Shown: piece after piece, positions 9,191 to 18,767 of the stretch
Layout: every line of letters starts with the position of its first letter
Numbering within the stretch: position 1 is the stretch's first letter
NCBI GenBank assembly: GCA_013140755.1
Contig: JABFSF010000044.1
Span: 1 to 64,000, forward strand
Origin: Methylotenera sp.
GTDB taxonomy: Bacteria; Pseudomonadota; Gammaproteobacteria; Burkholderiales; Methylophilaceae
Direction of reading: 5' to 3'
Length of the DNA stretch: 64,000 bases
Notes under the pieces: generated by a model
The model's input: only the letters and a program-made list of their open reading frames with translations
What the model was told of the DNA's origin: nothing
Databases searched by the model: none
Translations under genes and position numbers: made by a program

Positions 9191-10036
9191 CTATGCAATC
9201 GAATTAAATCCTACATCAATAAACCATGTATCATTGGCTAGAGCTTCAAACATAGATAATTGCCAACTGTTTGTGCGACTCGAATATTTTTCAACTTGCT
9301 CAAGAAGATGCCCTCTAACAGCCACCGCACCTCCTTGCCTGTGAAGCTTCACTAACATATCTTTATGCGCGGCTAGCTCATCATTAGCATTTGAGCTAAA
9401 AGTCACCCCTATACCACAAATGATAAAATGACGTCGTACCCGTTCTTGGTCTATCGCTGGCCAAGTTGCTGGTGGTGATGCTTCATAAATAATAACTAAT
9501 GGAGGTCCTTGGTCTAGAGTTGCCTTCATCCACCTTGCAGAAAAAAGAGGTGCATCATAGTACGGGTGTAGGGTTTGCTGGCCTGGAAGCCTAGGATAAC
9601 GAGCCTTTTTAGTATCATTGCAAAAATGACAAGCTGGAACTAAATTGCACGGAAAGATAGCAAGATCTGGGTATTTGCTCTTCGGTAGATGATGGTCCAG
9701 AGTAGCAACTGTACCAACCCCACATAACGGACATTTTTTATAAGGAGCCAAACTCCTGATGCTATCGTAAATATGTCTTGCTACTCCATTAGTCTTGCTC
9801 ATGTGATCAGAATAAAGTGATGTAAGTTCTGGTTTCGTAACATGGCCTACCGTATCGACACGAGGCACAAGATTAAGAGTTTTAGCTGTTGCGTTTACAT
9901 CATAAGCAGTTGTGGCAATGTCTAAATTATTGCTTATTGCAAGTAATCTAGTATGCAACCCAACATCTGGTGTTGCTGTTAGACATAGATTCAAAACTTC
10001 TAAGTTTGTAAAAGTTGGTTTTGAAAGAGAACGCAT
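9191..10036 (-). CDS. ptuB: HNH endonuclease, Septu PtuB-like
   Basis: CPLCGVGTVATLDHHLPKSKYPDLAIFPCNLVPACHFCNDTKK: HNH with CxxC knuckles. Its start abuts the stop of the ATPase gene. Confidence 0.7.
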   Translation of the reverse strand: MRSLSKPTFTNLEVLNLCLTATPDVGLHTRLLAISNNLDIATTAYDVNATAKTLNLVPRVDTVGHVTKPELTSLYSDHMSKTNGVARHIYDSIRSLAPYKKCPLCGVGTVATLDHHLPKSKYPDLAIFPCNLVPACHFCNDTKKARYPRLPGQQTLHPYYDAPLFSARWMKATLDQGPPLVIIYEASPPATWPAIDQERVRRHFIICGIGVTFSSNANDELAAHKDMLVKLHRQGGAVAVRGHLLEQVEKYSSRTNSWQLSMFEALANDTWFIDVGFNSIA

Positions 10037-11643
10037 TATGTTTCATCCTCATCGTTATCAACTTCATTTTGTAAATTTAAGTTAGCTAATGATAGTACTC
10101 TAACCAAACCCAGCGCTTCTGCGCCTAAGCGATCTCCAAATAATTCTAGCGTTTCTTCATAAGAACTTCCGTTGACTGCCTCTGAAATCATTCTATGAAA
10201 TCCTGTTTGCATAACCTCAAGGTTAAAAACTTCCCGAGTTAGGGTGCCAACATGTTCGCCAAATGTTTCTATTGGCGGCCGATCAAAATCAACGTTTCGA
10301 CCAGATCGATTCATAATCCAGACACACTCTTTAGGTACTTCCTGAAGTACAACGGGGGAATGCGTAGCAATGATAGCCACACCATTTCTGTCGATAAGCA
10401 AGTCAGAAAGTGCTCTAATAAATGCTGAAAGAAGAGGGGGATGTAAATGCCCCTCAGGTTCATCGATAAGAACTAATGTTTTTTCTTCGACAAGCTCTAC
10501 AAGCTTTGTAATTGTAAGTAGCACAACACTATGACCTGAGCTTAACTTACGGAAAAGCCTACTAGCCTGCTCTCTCCAATCTTCCACATTTTCATCTGCT
10601 AAGATGGAAACATTTGCATCGGCAAATAATGGATCAGCCTCGAGCGCATTCAACGCACGAGCCCACCTCCTTGCCCTTACACCCTCACGGCATGCCGCAA
10701 CACTAAGTACAAAATCCTGACTTAGCTCACTTCGAGATTTAATAGTATGATGTTCTTGCTCGGGCTCCGGATATGGCCCAACTGTACTTTCATTAGGTAC
10801 AGGCCGCGCAATCTCCCGAATGAGTCCGACATAATCATAGCGTATATTAATTCTCGTATCATTTTCATGCACTAAGGGTCCATGAGAATCAAATGGGCTA
10901 AAAGAAACAGTTACCAAGCCAGCAAATTGATGTCTAGGAGTCAAAAACATTGTGCGATTCAATGGCTCGATTGAGCCTGAAGAATTACCATCTACTGTAG
11001 TAAGTCCTAAGAAACTTCTGCTCAACAAATCAAAGCATCGTGTTTTACCTACGCCATTTCTGCCAATCAACACATGGACGTTAGAAGGTGGTTTTGAATT
11101 TGGTGTAACTCTGAACGATAATTCGAGCGGCTGATTTTCGGGCTGGTCACTTGGAGGGAATATGTATTTGAACGCAAAAGGTGTAAGTGATGGATTACCA
11201 TGTGCTAATCGATGAAAACGGTTTCGAACCCTTTCCATATCAATGGAGCGAAGCAAAGAGTTAGTGAGAACAGCCTCATTATGATGACGATTTAGAATAG
11301 TAAGGTCGTAAGCACCATCTTGTAATGACGATAAGAAATACGTTCGATATTCTTCACCCAGTTCATTAAGCGTTTCATAATAATTTTCTGATTGTCCAAT
11401 CGAAAACCAGGTATTTGGCAATAAAGCGAACTCTAGGGGCAGCGTTGTATGTGCGTTTGCTGGGGTCATACCCGCGCACGCTATTTTGACACCGCCAACA
11501 TGTATATGACTACCGTCAAGCTGGATAACTTTTACATGAAATAATGTATGCCATGTAAACCAATCATTCCAATCGCTTTGCTGTAAAAGTACATCACCTG
11601 GCTGACCAATTAAATTACCATCTGTGACCACCCTAAATACCAT
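10036..11643 (-). CDS. ptuA: ABC/SMC-like AAA ATPase, Septu PtuA-like
   Basis: HVLIGRNGVGKTRCFDLLS (Walker A), LVLIDEPEGHLHPPLLSAF (Walker B), IIATHSPVVLQEVP (H-loop). Confidence 0.75.
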   Translation of the reverse strand: MVFRVVTDGNLIGQPGDVLLQQSDWNDWFTWHTLFHVKVIQLDGSHIHVGGVKIACAGMTPANAHTTLPLEFALLPNTWFSIGQSENYYETLNELGEEYRTYFLSSLQDGAYDLTILNRHHNEAVLTNSLLRSIDMERVRNRFHRLAHGNPSLTPFAFKYIFPPSDQPENQPLELSFRVTPNSKPPSNVHVLIGRNGVGKTRCFDLLSRSFLGLTTVDGNSSGSIEPLNRTMFLTPRHQFAGLVTVSFSPFDSHGPLVHENDTRINIRYDYVGLIREIARPVPNESTVGPYPEPEQEHHTIKSRSELSQDFVLSVAACREGVRARRWARALNALEADPLFADANVSILADENVEDWREQASRLFRKLSSGHSVVLLTITKLVELVEEKTLVLIDEPEGHLHPPLLSAFIRALSDLLIDRNGVAIIATHSPVVLQEVPKECVWIMNRSGRNVDFDRPPIETFGEHVGTLTREVFNLEVMQTGFHRMISEAVNGSSYEETLELFGDRLGAEALGLVRVLSLANLNLQNEVDNDEDET

Positions 11644-12029
11644 ATCAACTCACTTTTTTAATTCTTATAAATATCATTTACTGGGCGGACTAACAGTCCA
11701 TCAATTTTTGTTTTCTAAAATCCCATAGTGCTGTAGGGTTAGCGAACTAGTAAGGAGGTTATATGAATATTAAGAGGACGCACGCGTCCGTGTAACAATA
11801 TTAAAGATGTTGATTTTGACATATTAATTTTCTTATTAAATCTTGAGGTTAGGTATAGCTCTGTCCGTATAATAATTAATAGCAAGTACGGACGCAACCC
11901 AATAGATATAGCAGTGTATTAGTCAGAAACAATGTGATTATGAATGACCGCTTGGGTCGAAACTAGTCACTAGTATTTCATTACCTCAAAAATATTTGAG
12001 CAATATCTAGAAATTAGGAAGAATCTCTA

Positions 12030-12070
12030 AATGGAGATTTGAAACAACGGGCATTACGATATTTAAATTT
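12030..12070 (+). pseudogene. Degenerate remnant of the 3' end of the accessory ORF (8951-8991)
   Basis: aatggagatttgaaacaacgggcattacgatatttaaattt vs agtggagattcaaaacagcggggtattacgatatttaaaatt: a few substitutions plus one indel. Confidence 0.6.
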
Positions 12071-12130
12071 CGTCCCATGGCAAAGTAATGTTTCCGTTTT
12101 CGTCCCATGGCAAAGTAACGCTTCCGTTTC
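12071..12130. repeat. Two tandem 30-bp repeats, probable TnsB-binding sites
   Basis: cgtcccatggcaaagtaatgtttccgtttt (12071-12100) and cgtcccatggcaaagtaacgcttccgtttc (12101-12130), 27/30 identical. Confidence 0.7.
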
Positions 12131-12181
12131 AATAATAAGTAATTCGAAAAACTAGTGGAAAACTTACGTCTCGCGGCAACA
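12071..12181. mobile_element. Probable terminus of the Tn7-like element (outermost base 12181; other end outside the window)
   Basis: The reverse complement begins TGTTGCCGCGAGACGTAAGT, starting with TGT and matching the internal repeat TTGCCATGGGACGAAAAC at about 12/18 positions. Confidence 0.5.
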
Positions 12182-12318
12182 TATTGATTCCGGAAGAGTC
12201 TGTTGAATTTATCTCAGTGACACCATCTTGGTTTCAGCCTTTTTTATTTATATCCATAAATTATAAATCTGGTAACTTTTATGCGAATTCATGTCTTCTA
12301 GCGACCAAAAGCAGTCAT

Positions 12319-12975
12319 TCAAAGTTTAACTTTTTTGAAGGGCATCGGCCAGTTTTGCATGGCAATATCAACAATACCCATGAGAGCATCCTTACTTGCC
12401 CCACTGGAAGCTTGTACAGAAATCCCCTGATGTAAGGTGGTGACATATTTTGCCAGTGCCGTTGTATTGGTATCATCAGGCAAATCTTTATTATCTTTCG
12501 CTATATCAAAGCGTACCTTAAAATTTTCTTCTAAATTGGCACGATAAGAGATCAGTTTTTTTTGAATCATTTCTGCTTCTGGCCCACAGGATAATGCACC
12601 TTGCACAATCATGCATCCTCGTGGATTTTGATGTTCGGTTAATAACTCTACGGCTTTAGTTAAAAACTTTTTAGCTACTAGATAAGAAGTGGGTTCTGCG
12701 ATTGCTCCCTTAACAAATGCGCTGGGACCAGAGAGATATTTATCCAATACTTGATTAAATAAAACTTCTTTATTGCCGAAAGCCGCATAGATACTTGGCT
12801 TATTCATATCCATAGCTTCTATAAGTGCCGCCATGGACGTCCCTTCATATCCATACTTCCAAAATGTCTGCATGGCTTTTTCAAGTGCTTCATCATGGTT
12901 AAACGCGGGCGGTCTTCCTCGGCGTTTTATAGCATCAGTATTTGTATTTTCTGAAAGACTCATCAGCAATCTCAC
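12319..12975 (-). CDS. TetR/AcrR family transcriptional regulator
   Basis: N-terminal RRGRPPAFNHDEALEKAMQTFWKYGYEGTSMAALIEAMDMNKPSIYAAFGNKEVLF is a TetR HTH. Confidence 0.9.
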   Translation of the reverse strand: MRLLMSLSENTNTDAIKRRGRPPAFNHDEALEKAMQTFWKYGYEGTSMAALIEAMDMNKPSIYAAFGNKEVLFNQVLDKYLSGPSAFVKGAIAEPTSYLVAKKFLTKAVELLTEHQNPRGCMIVQGALSCGPEAEMIQKKLISYRANLEENFKVRFDIAKDNKDLPDDTNTTALAKYVTTLHQGISVQASSGASKDALMGIVDIAMQNWPMPFKKVKL

Positions 12976-12994
12976 AAGTTATTATTAAATATTA

Positions 12995-13061
12995 TACCAT
13001 TTGGTAATAAATGTGTTGACAAAAATATTCATGCCCATTAGTATTTACATACCGATTGGTA
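12995..13061. promoter_or_regulatory. Two candidate TetR-family operators TACC-N4-GGTA
   Basis: taccatttggta (12995-13006) and taccgattggta (13050-13061) in the divergent TetR/SDR promoter region. Confidence 0.6.
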
Positions 13062-13098
13062 CAAATAAAATAAGTAATGCAATATTTTGGAGAGTAAA

Positions 13099-13841
13099 AT
13101 GAGTAATTATGAAAACAAAGTGGCTTTTATCAGTGGGGCGAATCGCGGCATCGGCTTTGAAACAGCGAAGAAATTAGGTGAACTTGGCATGACAGTTGTT
13201 CTTGGTGCTCGTGATGTGACAAAGGGCAAAGCAGCGGCGAGTGAATTAGTATCAAACGGGATAAATGCTGAGGCAATATACTATGATGCGAATGACTCAG
13301 CATCTGCAAACAATGTTTATGTTTATCTTGATAAGCATTATGGGAAGTTAGATATTCTTGTCAACAACGCAGGCGTCAATCACGAACAATTGATGGGCAA
13401 AAATAATAGTAGCTCTGTGAGTCAGGATGCTTTACAGAATACATTCCAAACTAACTTATTTGCCGTGATTGAGCTTACACAGAAGTTATTGCCATTAATT
13501 AGCAAAGTGCCTGAAGGACGTATTGTGAATTTATCGAGCATACTGGCATCATTGACTTTGCACAGTATGCCAAACTCTCCTATAGACCCTGCTAAAGCCT
13601 TTGCCTATAACGCTTCGAAGACAGCATGAATGTGTATACGGTTCATTTAGCCCATGAGTTACGTGATACCAATATCAAAGTGAATTCGGCACATCCAGGT
13701 TGGGTAAAAACTGAGCTTGGCGGTGAGCATGCGCCAATGGAAGTCGCTGATAGTTATAAAACCAGCTTATACCTAGCCACATTAGACAAAAATGGCCCTA
13801 CTGGTGGATTCTTCCATGAAACCGACGGATTGCCTTGGTAA
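13099..13841 (+). pseudogene. Short-chain dehydrogenase/reductase, frameshifted
   Basis: KVAFISGANRGIGFETAKKLGELG and YNASKT identify an SDR. The frame breaks at ...YNASKTA*, and the next frame continues MNVYTVHLAHELRDTNIKVNSAHPGWVKTELGG. Confidence 0.8.
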
Positions 13842-13856
13842 GTGGGGAAAATGGGC

Positions 13857-14093
13857 ATGGCTAAAAAAATTCCATTTCGTTACCGCGTATATTGCTTTGC
13901 GTTCATCATGTCGCTTTTTACATCCATGATTGTATCCGCCACGGTAATAGGGTTGCGCTTTGGCTTTACTGCAAAATTTATGCAGATTTGGCCATCGTCA
14001 TTTGCGATTGCATGGCCGATTGTATTTATCTCCATTCTTATCATCGCCCCACTCGTTAACAAACTATTAAATGTATTTATCGAGTCTGCTTAA
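13857..14093 (+). CDS. DUF2798-like small membrane protein
   Basis: Two hydrophobic helices; FRYRVYCFAFIMSLFTSMIVSATVIGLRFG...AIAWPIVFISILIIAPLVNKL. Confidence 0.65.
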   Translation: MAKKIPFRYRVYCFAFIMSLFTSMIVSATVIGLRFGFTAKFMQIWPSSFAIAWPIVFISILIIAPLVNKLLNVFIESA

Positions 14094-14142
14094 TCAGGTC
14101 AAAAAAAGAAATACTTAATCTACCCTTTAGGAATAATCAAGC

Positions 14143-14994
14143 ATGAATAAAATATTTACTTTAGGACAAATTCTTGAAATTGACTTAGGGTCCAACTGCA
14201 AGCTTAGCTACCTAAAAACAGGTTCTGGCAAACCACTCATTTTGATGCATACCATACGCACACAGTTAGATTACTTTCAAGAAGTCATTCCTGAGCTCGC
14301 AAACCATTACACGGTGTATGCAGTGGATTTACCTGGCCATGGTAGATCGTCTATCGATACAAAGGTTAATTATGATGAGCCTTATATGCGACAAGCAATA
14401 GTCGCTTTTATTGAAAAACTAGATTTAAGCGAAGTTACGCTTGTAGGCGAATCGATAGGCGGAGTGTTGGCGCTTACGGTGGCTAGCGTGATACCAGAAC
14501 GTATTGTCAAAGTGGTTTCTTCTAATACATACGACTATGAAACACGCTATGCAGATGGTTTACGTAAAGGCAATTTATTTTCCAATATTGTGATTGCAAA
14601 TTATGCCGTACCTATACATGGTGCTATTTTTGCAGCATTAGAAAACTGGTTATTTTTAGGCCTTGCTATGAAAGGCGGCTTAAAAAACAAACGTTGGATG
14701 CCAAGCCCCTTATTAAGTATATTTAATCGCACAGGCTACCGCAGAGGCTTTAGATATGTAGAGCGTAACGTTTTTGCCAACTGGCGATCTTGGGATAAAG
14801 CAAGGGCACTATACACTGGTGTAAAAGCACCCGTCAACTTAGTTTACGGCGATTGCGATTGGTCAAGAATTCCTGAGCGTCAACGTACTGGAAAAGCACT
14901 GGGGAGTATCAATATCATTACGTTAGAAAATACAGGACATTTTGGATTTGTGGATAACCCAAAAAAATTATTAGACGTAGTTTTAAAATCTTAA
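14143..14994 (+). CDS. Alpha/beta hydrolase
   Basis: DLPGHGRSS, GESIGGVLAL (nucleophile elbow), terminal NTGHFGFVDNP. Confidence 0.88.
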   Translation: MNKIFTLGQILEIDLGSNCKLSYLKTGSGKPLILMHTIRTQLDYFQEVIPELANHYTVYAVDLPGHGRSSIDTKVNYDEPYMRQAIVAFIEKLDLSEVTLVGESIGGVLALTVASVIPERIVKVVSSNTYDYETRYADGLRKGNLFSNIVIANYAVPIHGAIFAALENWLFLGLAMKGGLKNKRWMPSPLLSIFNRTGYRRGFRYVERNVFANWRSWDKARALYTGVKAPVNLVYGDCDWSRIPERQRTGKALGSINIITLENTGHFGFVDNPKKLLDVVLKS

Positions 14995-15240
14995 TAATTA
15001 GCTGGTTAAGAATATTTTTTGGAGTTTCCTCAGTACAAATGCCAGTTATGTAATGCAACTCCTTAAAAGAACACTTCAAATTAATGATGTTTGAAATGGT
15101 AGCTAAGAGCAGTTTTAGTCATTCGACTAATCCAGTAAAAATCAATCTACATCCTAACCCAGTGATACAACCCCCACCCAAAAGTGCCCAGGTTCATCAT
15201 ATCGGGTACACCACGCTCTTTATCACTTATTCCGTGTTTT

Positions 15241-16674
15241 TTAATGCACATGCGGCTTGCCTTGTGGTTTAGCATTAGGGTCTATGGGTTGTGGGTCTAG
15301 GGTTGCAATGGTTAAGTTGTCATCAAGTAAGTATTTTTTAGCGACAGTTTGCACTTGCTCGGCAGTAACTGCACGTAGTTTAGCAGGGTAGTCTTGCAAA
15401 ATTCTCCATGAAAAGCCGATGGTTTCTATGGTGCCTAATTGCATTGCTTGATAAAACATGGAGTCACGTTGGTAAACATCTGCGGCAATTACACCTGCTT
15501 TTACGCGCTCTAGCTCTTCAGTCGTAATGCCAGATTGTTTAATTTTTTCAATTTGTTGTAATAGGGCTTTTTCTATCTCGGCTACGGATTTACCTTCACT
15601 TGGTGTGCCATCTAATGAAAATAAACTTTGGCGACCTCGAGAGAGTATGTCGTAGCCTGCATCGGCATCAATGGCAATTTGTGTGTCTCGAACCAAGCTT
15701 TGGTTAAGTCTTGCCGCAGGGTTGCCACTCAGCACGCCTGCAAGCACTTCTAGTGCGTAGGGTTCCCAATCAGTTTCAGGCGTAATAAGTGGGGGTACAT
15801 GGTACCCCATGATTAAATAGGGTAATTTTGCGGGGGCTTTTACGGTGACACGTCGCTCGCCTTTTTGAGCAGGTTCAACTTGTGGTTTGCGTACTGGCAA
15901 TACTTTAGGTTTTAATTTGCCAAAGTGTTGTTTAGCTAAGGCGTACACTTCTTGTGCTTTTACATCGCCTACCACTACAACAGTTGCATTATTAGGAGCA
16001 TACCAATTGTTATACCATTCTCTAGTATCTTCAACTGTCATGTTTTCAAGGTCGTTCATAAAGCCAATCACGGGGCGAGCGTATGGGTGTGTGCGATATA
16101 CTACGCCTTGAAAAGCTTCATACACTTGCGATTGTGGTTTGTCGTCCGTACGCCAGCGACGCTCCTCCATAACCACTTTGATTTCTTTTTCAAACTCTTC
16201 TTTGCTCAATTGTAAATTTGCCATGCGGTCAGATTCCAACTCAAAAGCCAATGGCAAGTTTGATTTTTCAAGTTGTTGAAAGTAACAGGTGTAATCGGTG
16301 CTGGTAAACGCATTTTCTTTACCGCCCGCTGCTGCAATTAAGCGCGAAAACTGCCCAGCGGGAATTTTTTTTGTGCCTTTAAACATCATGTGTTCTAGCA
16401 CGTGAGCAACCCCTGTTTTTCCATTCACTTCATCCAAGCTACCTGCGCGATACCACACTTGCGACACTACCACGGGTGAGCGATGATCTTCCTGCACAAT
16501 TAACTTTAAGCCGTTATCAAGTTTAAACTCTTGAATTGATGCGTTTGCAAACGCCACCATTGGCATTGCTAATAGAAGAAATAAAAAGCGTTTAATGTTC
16601 ACAGCGTTTTCCTGATAATTAAAAAGAAGAAACCTTGCGTTCAGACTTGTGATGGTCTTGCTAAGTTCACACAC
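15241..16674 (-). CDS. M16 family zinc peptidase (start probably internal, near 16600)
   Basis: GVAHVLEHMMFKGT (HxxEH zinc motif). A signal peptide begins at NIKRFLFLLLAMPMVAFANA. Confidence 0.9.
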   Translation of the reverse strand: MCELSKTITSLNARFLLFNYQENAVNIKRFLFLLLAMPMVAFANASIQEFKLDNGLKLIVQEDHRSPVVVSQVWYRAGSLDEVNGKTGVAHVLEHMMFKGTKKIPAGQFSRLIAAAGGKENAFTSTDYTCYFQQLEKSNLPLAFELESDRMANLQLSKEEFEKEIKVVMEERRWRTDDKPQSQVYEAFQGVVYRTHPYARPVIGFMNDLENMTVEDTREWYNNWYAPNNATVVVVGDVKAQEVYALAKQHFGKLKPKVLPVRKPQVEPAQKGERRVTVKAPAKLPYLIMGYHVPPLITPETDWEPYALEVLAGVLSGNPAARLNQSLVRDTQIAIDADAGYDILSRGRQSLFSLDGTPSEGKSVAEIEKALLQQIEKIKQSGITTEELERVKAGVIAADVYQRDSMFYQAMQLGTIETIGFSWRILQDYPAKLRAVTAEQVQTVAKKYLLDDNLTIATLDPQPIDPNAKPQGKPHVH

Positions 16675-16730
16675 CTTTGTATAAGGCGATGAACCTATTT
16701 TAAACGAGATAGTATGCGATAATTTGCACT

Positions 16731-17210
16731 ATGCAAAACTCCTCACACATCAGTTTGATTGATAATGAAAATGTGTATGATACATTGCTTGTGAAATCTG
16801 CCACCGTACTTGCCTTTGATTTTGGTGAAAGGCGCATTGGCATTGCCGTGGGCGAGCATTTACTTGGCACAGCCAACCCACTTACCACTATTGATAACGA
16901 AAGCAACGAAATTCGCTTTCAACGTATCACTGAATTAGTGCAAGAATGGCAACCTAAATTACTGATAGTAGGTTTACCGCTTAACACTGACGGCACTGAA
17001 CATGCCATGACGCAACTGTGCAAAAAATTTGCACGCCGCTTAAATGGCAGATTCAATTTGCCCGTAGCATTAGTGGATGAACGCTATAGCTCCCTAGAGG
17101 CCAGCCAACGCTTAAATGAAAGCGGCATCAAAGGCCGTGCGCAAAAAACCATGTTAGACCAAGTCGCTGCGCAAACAATACTGCAAAGCTATTTTGATGC
17201 TCAAGCATGA
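16731..17210 (+). CDS. ruvX: Holliday junction resolvase-like protein RuvX/YqgF
   Basis: VLAFDFGERRIGIAVGEHLLGTANPL, VGLPLNTDGTE, VDERYSSLEA. Confidence 0.92.
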   Translation: MQNSSHISLIDNENVYDTLLVKSATVLAFDFGERRIGIAVGEHLLGTANPLTTIDNESNEIRFQRITELVQEWQPKLLIVGLPLNTDGTEHAMTQLCKKFARRLNGRFNLPVALVDERYSSLEASQRLNESGIKGRAQKTMLDQVAAQTILQSYFDAQA

Positions 17211-17260
17211 AAATGCAAGAAGATTGACTAGCTCACTTAAATTTTGAGTAAAATAACGCT

Positions 17261-17806
17261 ATGACGCAAAATCACTCAACTCAACTCCCTGACGCAGAAG
17301 ACTTGCTTCAAGTTTTAGCGCAAAGACTCCAACCATTATTGCAAAAAAACACCGCACTGGTGGGCATTCACAGTGGAGGCGTTTGGTTGATGGAGCGCTT
17401 GCTGGTGTTGCTAGAAAAAACCATTGTTGAACATCAGATAGAACACGGTACTTTAGATGTTTCATTCTATCGTGACGATTACGCTCAGCGTGGTTTAAAA
17501 GCCGAAAATCGCCCAAGCCAAATAGCTTTTGATGTGGAAAATAAACATATTATTTTGATTGACGATGTGTTTTACACAGGTCGTACTACGCGTGCCGCCA
17601 TGAACGAGTTATTTGATTACGGTCGTCCTGCGAGCATTTCATTAGTGGCTTTGGTGAATAGAGGCGGGCGTGAGTTGCCGATTGCACCACAAGTTGTGGC
17701 GGTTGAAATCTGTTTAGATGCATCGCAGCACTTGCAACTCACACAAGCCCCTGATGGCAAATTGGCGTTAGCACTTACTTCACAACACAATAGCGCGAGG
17801 TCATAA
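17261..17806 (+). CDS. pyrR: Bifunctional pyr operon regulator/uracil phosphoribosyltransferase PyrR
   Basis: [50 protein letters not shown]-binding motif, upstream of pyrB. Confidence 0.92.
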   Translation: MTQNHSTQLPDAEDLLQVLAQRLQPLLQKNTALVGIHSGGVWLMERLLVLLEKTIVEHQIEHGTLDVSFYRDDYAQRGLKAENRPSQIAFDVENKHIILIDDVFYTGRTTRAAMNELFDYGRPASISLVALVNRGGRELPIAPQVVAVEICLDASQHLQLTQAPDGKLALALTSQHNSARS

Positions 17807-17810
17807 GCCT

Positions 17811-18767
17811 ATGCAAAACCCTCAACTCGATTCTGACGGCAACCTGCGCCATCTGCTTTCTATTGAAGGCTTGCCTAAGCGTATTCTCAATCAGATTTTA
17901 GATACCGCCGAGTCGTTTGTAGGTGTGGCTGAGCGTGAAGTCAAAAAAGTGCCACTACTGCGTGGAAAAACAGTATGTAATATTTTCTTTGAAAATAGCA
18001 CCCGCACCCGCACTACCTTTGAAATTGCGGCAAAACGCTTATCCGCCGATGTAATTAGCCTGAACGTCAACACCTCATCGCAATCAAAAGGTGAAACGAT
18101 TTTAGATACTGTGGATAACCTCATTGCCATGCATGCCGATATGTTTGTGGTACGTCATGGGCAATCAGGCGCGGCACATTTAATTGCTAAACACGTGCCG
18201 CCACATATTCACGTGGTGAATGCGGGCGATGGTCGCCACTCACACCCCACACAAGGTTTGCTAGATGTGTTTACCATACGCAAATACAAACCTGAACTGC
18301 ATAATCTAAGAGTGGCAATTGTGGGCGATGTGCTTCATTCGCGTGTGGCACGGTCTGAAATTCACGCACTCACTACACTTGGCGTGCCCGAAGTGCGCGT
18401 AATTGCGCCCAAAACCTTGCTGCCTGCACAAGTAGAAAAACTAGGCGTGCATGTGTTTCACAACATGGAAGAAGGTCTAAAAGATGTAGATGTCATCATG
18501 ATGTTGCGCCTACAAAATGAGCGCATGAGTGGTGCCATGCTGCCCAGCACGCAAGAATATTTTAAAACTTATGGTCTTACTCAAGAAAAATTAGCACTTG
18601 CAAAACCAGATGCGATTGTCATGCACCCAGGCCCTATGAACAGAGGCGTGGAAATTGATTCCAGCGTGGCTGATGGCAAGCAATCTGTGATATTACCGCA
18701 AGTGACTTATGGCATTGCCATTCGCATGGCAGTAATGGCGATATTGGCAGGCGGAGGCGCACAATGA
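17811..18767 (+). CDS. pyrB: Aspartate carbamoyltransferase catalytic subunit
   Basis: [43 protein letters not shown]. Confidence 0.96.
   Translation: MQNPQLDSDGNLRHLLSIEGLPKRILNQILDTAESFVGVAEREVKKVPLLRGKTVCNIFFENSTRTRTTFEIAAKRLSADVISLNVNTSSQSKGETILDTVDNLIAMHADMFVVRHGQSGAAHLIAKHVPPHIHVVNAGDGRHSHPTQGLLDVFTIRKYKPELHNLRVAIVGDVLHSRVARSEIHALTTLGVPEVRVIAPKTLLPAQVEKLGVHVFHNMEEGLKDVDVIMMLRLQNERMSGAMLPSTQEYFKTYGLTQEKLALAKPDAIVMHPGPMNRGVEIDSSVADGKQSVILPQVTYGIAIRMAVMAILAGGGAQ

Noticed and set aside
2840-12181. CRISPR array or Cas genes associated with the Tn7-like module
   Set aside because: No regularly spaced direct repeats with unique spacers and no Cas-like ORF could be found in the visible part of the element.
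12184-12435. ORF 12184..12435 beyond the transposon end
   Set aside because: Overlaps the 3' end of the TetR gene on the opposite strand and has no motif.
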